Assembly (NCBI GenBank): GCA_005889025.1
Contig: VBCZ01000128.1
Location: 3,423-14,490, forward strand
Source of the DNA: Betaproteobacteria bacterium
GTDB lineage: Bacteria; Pseudomonadota; Gammaproteobacteria; Burkholderiales; Casimicrobiaceae
Direction: 5' to 3'
DNA length: 11,068 nucleotides
Shown: piece after piece, positions 6,535 to 11,068 of the stretch
How positions within the stretch are numbered: the stretch's first letter is position 1
How the letters are laid out: each line of letters starts with the position of its first letter
Notes under the pieces: generated by a model
Database searches by the model: none
Told to the model about the DNA's origin: nothing
The model's input: the letters and a program-made list of their open reading frames with translations, nothing else
Made by a program: the position numbers and the translations under genes

Positions 6535-7161
6535 ATGAAAGTCAGGGTCTGGTCGATCAACGGCGCAACGCCGGTCGTGCATCCGACCTCGTTTGTCCAT
6601 CCAAGCGCGGTGCTTGTCGGCGACGTGATCGTCGCGGGCGGATGCTATATCGGCCCGTGCGCCTCGCTTCGCGGCGACTTTGGACGAATCGAGGTGCGCG
6701 CCGGCGCGAATCTTCAGGATTGCTGTGTCATGCATGGATTTCCGGGAACCGACACAGTGGTGGAGGAAGAAGGCCATATCGGGCACGGCGCGATCCTGCA
6801 CGGCTGCGTCGTCCAACGAAACGGTCTGGTGGGGATGAACGCCGTCGTCAACGACAACGCGATTGTCGGCGAGTCCGCGTTCGTCGCCGCGATGGCATTC
6901 GTGAAAGCGGGGATGATCATCCCGCCGCGCACGCTGGTCGCCGGTGTGCCCGCCAAGGTCATGCGCGCTCTGACCGACCAGGAGCTCGCTTGGAAAATGG
7001 AGGGAACACAGAGCTACCAGGAGCTCACGCGGCGCAGCCTTGCGACGATGGTCGAAACGGAAGCGCTTGTCGCGGTCGAGCCCGGGCGCAAGCGTATCGA
7101 GCTGCCCGAGCTATTGCCGCTCTCGACGTTAAAGGCGGGAACGTCGGCGAAAACCGATTGA
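6535..7161 (+). CDS. paaY: PaaY-type hexapeptide-repeat protein (gamma-carbonic anhydrase family; putative acyl-CoA thioesterase)
   Basis: A protein of 208 residues (E. coli PaaY 196) with the left-handed beta-helix hexapeptide pattern from about residue 14 to 140, followed by a C-terminal helix. It follows PaaY closely: NGATPVVHPTSFVHPSAVL, GDFGRI, CVMHGFPGTDTVVEE, GHIGHGAILHGC, GMNAVVND, ELAWKMEGTQSYQEL and VEPGRKR. Probable zinc ligands are His67, His84 and His89. PaaY acts as a thioesterase on ring-hydroxylated phenylacetyl-CoA and related CoA esters, relieving CoA trapping in phenylacetate breakdown; some relatives are carbonic anhydrases, and CaiE is a carnitine-pathway paralogue. ATG 6535 is preceded by GGGGAAG at 6520-6526. 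No other paa gene is in view, so the exact substrate is open. It converges on the ggt-like gene, 38 bases away. Confidence 0.8.
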   Translation: MKVRVWSINGATPVVHPTSFVHPSAVLVGDVIVAGGCYIGPCASLRGDFGRIEVRAGANLQDCCVMHGFPGTDTVVEEEGHIGHGAILHGCVVQRNGLVGMNAVVNDNAIVGESAFVAAMAFVKAGMIIPPRTLVAGVPAKVMRALTDQELAWKMEGTQSYQELTRRSLATMVETEALVAVEPGRKRIELPELLPLSTLKAGTSAKTD

Positions 7162-7199
7162 AGCATCGCGACGGCGTGCGCGCGGCAACGACAGGCGCG

Positions 7200-8825
7200 T
7201 CAGTACCCCGCCGCCTGGCCGTCGCGCCTCGGGTCCGATCCCGCGACATAACCGGTCTCGGTGCGCACGATGAACTGCCCGGCACCGAAATCCATGTAGG
7301 CGTCCGGCACCGATGCGAGCTCATGGCCTCGCGCGGCCAGCCCGTCGCGCAGCGCCGGTGACGCGTCGGCTTCGAGGTCGATCGAAATCCCGCTGTTGAT
7401 CTTCCAGCGCGGCGCGTCGAGGACAGCCTGCGGATTGGCATGGTAGTCGATGAGCCGTACCAGCGTCTGCAAATGCGCCTGCGGCTGAATGGGACCGCCC
7501 ATGACGCCGAAGCTGCAATACGGCGCGCCGCGGTGCGTCACGAAGCCGGGAATGATGGTGTGGAACGGGCGCTTGCTGCCGCCGACGATGTTCGGGTGGC
7601 CGGGCTCGAGCGAAAATCCCGTACCCCGATTCTGCAGGCTGATGCCTGTGCCCGGAACGACAATGCCCGAGCCAAAGCCCATGTAATTGGACTGTATCAG
7701 CGACACCATCATGCCGCGCTCGTCGGCGGCTGCAAGATACACGGTCCCGCCGGGCGGCGGCGTGCCGTGACGGTAGTCCTGCGCACGCACAGGATCGATT
7801 AGACGGGCACGTGACCCGAGATAGCTTCGGCCGAGCAGCGCCTGCGGCGTCACGGTCATCGCGCGTGGATCGGCGACATAACGGTAGGCATCGGCGAACG
7901 CCAGCTTCATCGCTTCGATTTCGAGATGCTGAACGTCGACCGAGTCGACGGCCTGTCCCGAGAGGTCGAAGCTGTCCAGAATGCCAAGCGCCATAAGCGC
8001 GGCGATCCCTTGTCCGTTGGGCGGAATTTCGTGCACCGTAAACCCGTGATAGTCGTATGCGAGCGGCGCGACCCAGTCGCAGGCGTGCTGCGCAAAGTCG
8101 GCCATCGCCTGCGCGCCGCCGTGTGCCCTTGCATGCGCTACCATGGTCTCGGCAAGCTCGCCGCGGTAGAACGCTTCGCCGCGCGTCGCCGCGATCTTTT
8201 GAAGCGTGTCGGCCAGCGCTTTCGAGCTAAACAGCTCTCCCGGGGCGAGCGCGCGTCCTCGCGGCAGAAAATGCTCGGCAAACCCCGGCTCGTCGCCGAG
8301 TATCGGTACGACCCGCGACCACTTTTCGGCGACGACCGGGCTGACGGCGAACCCATCGCGAGCATAGCGAATCGCCGGCTCGAACAGATCGCCAAAAGGC
8401 AGCTTGCCGAAGCGTTGTGACAGCGCGACCCAGCCGCCGACGGCGCCGGGGATCGTCACCGTGTTCCAGCCCGCGCGCGGCATCGCGCTTTGTCCGGCGT
8501 AGCGCTCCGGGGTCCACGCAGCGGGCGATCGCCCCGAGGCGTTCAATCCCGCGAGGCCGGAACCGTCCCAGACGATCGCAAACAGATCGCTGCCTACACC
8601 GTTGCTGCAAGGCTCGACGACGGTAAGCGCGATCGCAGTCGCCAGCGCGGCGTCGACTGCATTGCCGCCGGCACGCAACATCGCGATGCCCGCCTGGGTT
8701 GCCAGCGGTTGCGATGTTGCGACGACGTTGCGCGCCAGAATGGGTTGGCGGCGCGACGCATACGGAAGGCTCCAGTCGAGCTCGGTGCCCGTTTCCGGCC
8801 GGAATTCCTCGCGCGCCTTGTTCAT
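7200..8825 (-). CDS. Gamma-glutamyltransferase-family Ntn hydrolase, no signal peptide
   Basis: Self-processing enzyme of the gamma-glutamyltranspeptidase/cephalosporin-acylase superfamily, 541 residues. The large subunit has NVVATSQPLATQAGIAMLRA, GGNAVDAALATAIAL, VEPCSNGVGSDLFA and Arg99 in NASGRSP, in the place of the family's gamma-glutamyl carboxylate-binding Arg. The predicted autocleavage site and nucleophile is Thr361 in PPGGTVYLAAADERG; the small subunit has GSKRPFHTIIP and SFGVMGGPIQPQAH. Two features differ from secreted E. coli Ggt: the N-terminus (MNKAREEFRPETGTELDW) is polar and not a signal peptide, and the Ser-Ser pair after KRPL is replaced by His-Thr. This resembles the cytoplasmic YwrD/acylase-like branch, so the substrate may be a gamma-glutamyl or glutaryl amide rather than glutathione. 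It follows tctA by 63 bases on the same strand and may be in its operon; the ribosome site is weak. Confidence 0.85.
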   Translation of the reverse strand: MNKAREEFRPETGTELDWSLPYASRRQPILARNVVATSQPLATQAGIAMLRAGGNAVDAALATAIALTVVEPCSNGVGSDLFAIVWDGSGLAGLNASGRSPAAWTPERYAGQSAMPRAGWNTVTIPGAVGGWVALSQRFGKLPFGDLFEPAIRYARDGFAVSPVVAEKWSRVVPILGDEPGFAEHFLPRGRALAPGELFSSKALADTLQKIAATRGEAFYRGELAETMVAHARAHGGAQAMADFAQHACDWVAPLAYDYHGFTVHEIPPNGQGIAALMALGILDSFDLSGQAVDSVDVQHLEIEAMKLAFADAYRYVADPRAMTVTPQALLGRSYLGSRARLIDPVRAQDYRHGTPPPGGTVYLAAADERGMMVSLIQSNYMGFGSGIVVPGTGISLQNRGTGFSLEPGHPNIVGGSKRPFHTIIPGFVTHRGAPYCSFGVMGGPIQPQAHLQTLVRLIDYHANPQAVLDAPRWKINSGISIDLEADASPALRDGLAARGHELASVPDAYMDFGAGQFIVRTETGYVAGSDPRRDGQAAGY

Positions 8826-8888
8826 CGCAGCAGCGCGTGTCGACGGCGAGCTTGCGCCGCCGCTAATCGTATCGCGACGCGCATCGGA

Positions 8889-10324
8889 TCAAGTCTCGGC
8901 TTCCGCAAACGCCTCCTCGCGTTTTTTGCGCAGGTTCGGCGCGGCGATCAGGACAAGCAGGAGAGCCGCAGCGATGAGCATGGCGAGAGAAATCGGACGC
9001 GTCAGGAACACGGTCGGATCGCCTCGCGAAAGCAGCATCGCACGGCGCAGGTTCTCCTCCATCATCGGCCCGAGGACGAAACCGAGCAGCAATGGCGCCG
9101 GCTCGCATTCGAGCTTGACGAACAGCACCAGAACAGCAGGATGGCGGGGTAAAGAACGCGGTAGGGAACCTGCAGCAGCTTGATCCACATCCCGATCAGA
9201 GGCAGGTTCAACACCACCAGCATCAGGTTGCCGATCCACATCGACGTGACCAGGCCCCAGAACAGCGCCGGGTTCGAGGTCATCACCTGCGGTCCGGGCT
9301 GGATGTTGTGGATGGTCATCGCGCCGACCATCAGCGCCATCACCGCGTTTTCCGGGATGCCGAGCGTGAGCAGAGGGATGAACGAAGTCTGCGCGCCCGC
9401 GTTGTTAGCAGACTCGGGCCCGGCCACGCCCTGGATTGCCCCTTTTCCAAAACGGCTCGGATCCTTGGCGACCTTTTTCTCGAGCGCATACGAGCCGAAC
9501 GAAGCCAGCATGGCGCCCCCTCCCGGCAGCAGGCCCAGGATCGATCCCAGCCCCGTTCCGCGCAAAACGGCGGGCCACGCCTGCTGGAACTGTTCCTTGG
9601 TAAGCCACAGCGTGCTGACCTTGCTGGTGACCAGTTCGCGTTTCTCGTCAGTCTCGAGGTTGATGATGATCTCGGCGAATCCGAACAGTCCCATCGCGAC
9701 GCTGACGATGCCGAGACCGTCGATGAGCTCCGGAACCCCGAACGCGAAGCGCGCGGTGCCCGAATTGACGTCGGTGCCGACGATGCCGAGCAGGAGGCCG
9801 AGCACGACCATCGCAATGGCCTTGAGCAAGGACCCATGCGCGAGCACCACCGCGCCGATAAGGCCCAGGATCATCAGCGAGCAGTATTCGGCCGGTCCGA
9901 ACTTGAGCGCGAGCTCGGACAGCGGGACGGCTACGGTTGCGACGAAAATGGTTGATATGCAGCCCGCGAAAAACGAGCCGAGCGCCGCTATCGCCAGAGC
10001 AGCTCCGGCCTGCCCCCGCAAGGCCATCTGATGACCGTCGAGGCACGTGACCGCGGACGACGTCTCGCCGGGCATGTTGAGCAGTATCGATGTCGTCGAG
10101 CCGCCGTACTGGGCGCCGTAATAAATGCCCGCGAGCATGATCAATGCGGATACGGGTTGCAAGGCGTAGGTCGTCGGCAGCAACATGGCGATCGTCGCGA
10201 CCGGGCCGATGCCCGGAAGCACGCCGATAAGCGTGCCGACGATCACGCCGACCAGCGCGTAAACCAGATTGACCGGCGTCATCGCGACGCCGAACCCGAG
10301 GGCCAGATGGTTGAGCAGGTCCAT
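8889..10324 (-). pseudogene. tctA: Tripartite tricarboxylate transporter large permease TctA, broken by a deletion with frameshift
   Basis: Large membrane subunit of a TTT-family secondary carboxylate transporter, which works with TctB and a periplasmic TctC. From ATG at 10324-10322 about 398 residues read normally: VGTLIGVLPGIGPVATIAML, YYGAQYGGSTTSILLN.PGE, GLLPGGGAMLASFGSYALEK, GIPENAVMALMVGAM and RVLYPAILLF. At about 9130 the frame breaks; the family sequence resumes in another frame with FVKLECEPAPLLLGFVLGP, MMEENLRRAM, LSRGDP and a KKREEAFAE tail to TGA 8891-8889. The two parts give about 478 residues where about 500 are usual. The missing part is the transmembrane segment around IGVYSVNNS...VFGVLGY, about 23-25 residues, or roughly 70-73 bp with length 1 modulo 3. 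In the first frame translation stops at 9064-9062 after a meaningless Ser/Cys-rich tail. Otherwise there is no decay, so it is either a young pseudogene or an assembly error. Confidence 0.85.
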
Positions 10325-10334
10325 GGGGCGGCGC

Positions 10335-10808
10335 TCAGCTCGACCAGGGCAGGATGCCGCTGGTCCACGGCCAGATCTGCAACTGGAGTTTCAACCCGAT
10401 GACGAACACGCCTACCGCCAGGGCGGCGAGCAGGACCGCACTGATAAACGCCTCCTTCGGCCGGAACTCCGGGCTCGCCGCGCTGGATAACACGATCAGG
10501 ACGATCGTTGACAACACGAGCCCGGCGTGAGTGACGATCAACCCGAACAGCACCACGCTGCCGATCACGATCAGCGTCGGGCGCCACTTCCAGCGCGGAA
10601 GCGGTCCGCCTTTCAGCCGCAGCGCCCGAATCGCCAGGGCGGCGCCGAGCAAAATGAGGAGGATGCCGAGGATGCGCGGAAAGTAACCCGGTCCCATGCG
10701 GGCGGCGCTACCGAGCGCGTAGTTGCTGCCGATGACGATCGCGGCAATGCCAAACGCGATGAAAATCAGACCTGCAAAAAAGTCCTTCGGATGGCGAATG
10801 ATCGCCAT
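10335..10808 (-). CDS. tctB: Tripartite tricarboxylate transporter small membrane subunit TctB
   Basis: Small membrane subunit of the TTT transporter, 157 residues, usual for the family. Hydrophobic segments lie at about residues 11-28, 44-63, 77-111 (two close helices) and 121-140. The conserved TctB motif between helices 1 and 2 is present as RMGPGYFPRILG (38-49). ATG 10808-10806 is preceded on its strand by AAGGAA (10820-10815), a good ribosome site. tctA starts 10 bases after the stop, so tctB-tctA is an operon. In the typical tctC-tctB-tctA order the binding-protein gene comes first, but here a different gene with its own terminator lies upstream, so the binding protein must be encoded elsewhere or be absent. 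Many betaproteobacteria have numerous stand-alone TctC (Bug) proteins. Confidence 0.92.
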   Translation of the reverse strand: MAIIRHPKDFFAGLIFIAFGIAAIVIGSNYALGSAARMGPGYFPRILGILLILLGAALAIRALRLKGGPLPRWKWRPTLIVIGSVVLFGLIVTHAGLVLSTIVLIVLSSAASPEFRPKEAFISAVLLAALAVGVFVIGLKLQLQIWPWTSGILPWSS

Positions 10809-10903
10809 GACGGTTTCCTTCGAGGCCCGCGGTAGTTGTCGGCTGCGCCGTTAGGATAGCATCGAACCGCGCGCAGCCCGGGTCGGTCGGCGGCAGGCGG
10901 CGC
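10809..10903 (-). promoter_or_regulatory. Probable promoter/leader region of tctB
   Basis: This 95-base gap lies between the terminator of the upstream gene and the tctB start, so the tctB promoter should be here. On the minus strand a TATCCT (plus 10858-10853) is a possible -10 box about 45 bases before the ATG. No convincing -35 hexamer is seen at the expected distance, and no operator-like palindrome was found. The position of the promoter is inferred mainly from the terminator upstream. Confidence 0.3.
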
Positions 10904-10932
10904 AAAAAAAAGCAGGCGGTCGACCCGCCTGC
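10904..10932 (-). terminator. Intrinsic terminator of the isomerase gene
   Basis: Read on the minus strand: GCAGGCGG, loop GTCGA, CCGCCTGC, then eight T residues (plus-strand A run at 10904-10911). The stem is an exact 8 bp and GC-rich, a textbook Rho-independent terminator. It lies 31 bases after the stop of the rightmost gene and should stop its transcription before tctB. Confidence 0.9.
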
Positions 10933-10942
10933 CCTTGCCCAA

Positions 10943-10961
10943 CGGCGCGCATGGCGCGCCG
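10943..10961 (-). repeat. Extra hairpin in front of the terminator
   Basis: CGGCGCGC (10943-10950), ATG, GCGCGCCG (10954-10961) is an exact 8-bp inverted repeat with a 3-base loop. It lies 2 bases after the isomerase stop codon and 10 bases before the terminator stem. It has no T-run of its own. Two hairpins in a row may strengthen termination or protect the 3' end of the mRNA. Confidence 0.5.
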
Positions 10962-10963
10962 GA

Positions 10964-11068
10964 TCAGTAGCCGTTCCTGCTGCGCAGTTCCCGCAGATAC
11001 TGCTCGACCACCTGACCTTGCGCGCGCTGCGCGAGTTGCGGCTTGACCTCGTCGAAGCCGGGCACTTT
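10964..11068 (-). CDS. C-terminal end of a probable parvulin-type peptidyl-prolyl isomerase
   Basis: Only the last 34 codons and the TGA (10966-10964) are in the window; the gene enters from the right. The tail reads KVPGFDEVKPQLAQRAQGQ followed by VVEQYLRELRSRNGY. A charged amphipathic helix with F-x-EVKPQL near the C-terminus is typical of periplasmic PpiC/PrsA/SurA-like foldase isomerases, which help outer-membrane and secreted proteins fold. The catalytic parvulin domain is not visible, so the name rests on the tail alone. The stop is followed by two hairpins, the second a clear terminator, which supports a real gene end here. Confidence 0.5.
   Translation of the reverse strand, partial: KVPGFDEVKPQLAQRAQGQVVEQYLRELRSRNGY

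Noticed and set aside
7162..7199. Bidirectional terminator between paaY and the Ggt-family gene
   Set aside because: The 38-base convergent gap has no clear stem followed by a T-run.
9110..9150. Programmed frameshift in tctA
   Set aside because: About 24 conserved residues are absent; shifting frame would not recover them.
9180..10031. 283-codon open frame on the plus strand
   Set aside because: It lies fully antisense to tctA, and its product is low-complexity with no known motif.

Overview
The window looks like a chromosomal piece of a GC-rich proteobacterium, most likely a betaproteobacterium of the Burkholderiales type. Three things point there: a single-chain PurL of the E. coli type (Gram-positives, alphaproteobacteria and archaea use split PurL/PurQ/PurS), a GltJ-GltK-GltL amino-acid ABC transporter, and a TctA/TctB tripartite tricarboxylate transporter, a family greatly expanded in Burkholderiales. 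No RNA gene, transposase or CRISPR was seen. The taxonomic call is inference from gene types only.

Layout, + strand: the 3' part of gltJ (permease, enters from the left), gltK (permease, broken by a deletion with frameshift near 960-970) and gltL (ATPase) form the tail of a glutamate/aspartate-type ABC transporter operon; the binding-protein gene would lie to the left. Next come about 300 bases of non-coding DNA packed with REP-like palindromes (2022-2236), then a promoter-like TATAAT inside an 11-bp inverted repeat, then purL (2321-6409). PurL carries an extra segment of about 70 residues, encoded by repeat-like, palindrome-containing DNA inserted in frame. One more REP pair (6441-6508) separates purL from a PaaY-type hexapeptide protein (6535-7161).

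Layout, - strand: read from the right, there is the last 34 codons of a probable parvulin-type peptidyl-prolyl isomerase, a tandem hairpin plus a strong intrinsic terminator, then tctB, tctA (also broken by a deletion with frameshift near 9130) and a gamma-glutamyltransferase-family gene (7200-8825) that converges on paaY. tctB, tctA and ggt are close enough to be one operon. No tctC (binding protein) is in view.

The most unusual points are: the two-type REP array that brackets purL and includes a near-perfect 70-bp duplication; the in-frame palindromic insertion in an essential-pathway enzyme; and two independent losses of about 70-75 bp, each with a frameshift, in two unrelated membrane-transporter genes. 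The last could be real gene decay or a shared assembly fault. Nothing here proves a new biological system; the REP array and the coding insertion are the best leads.
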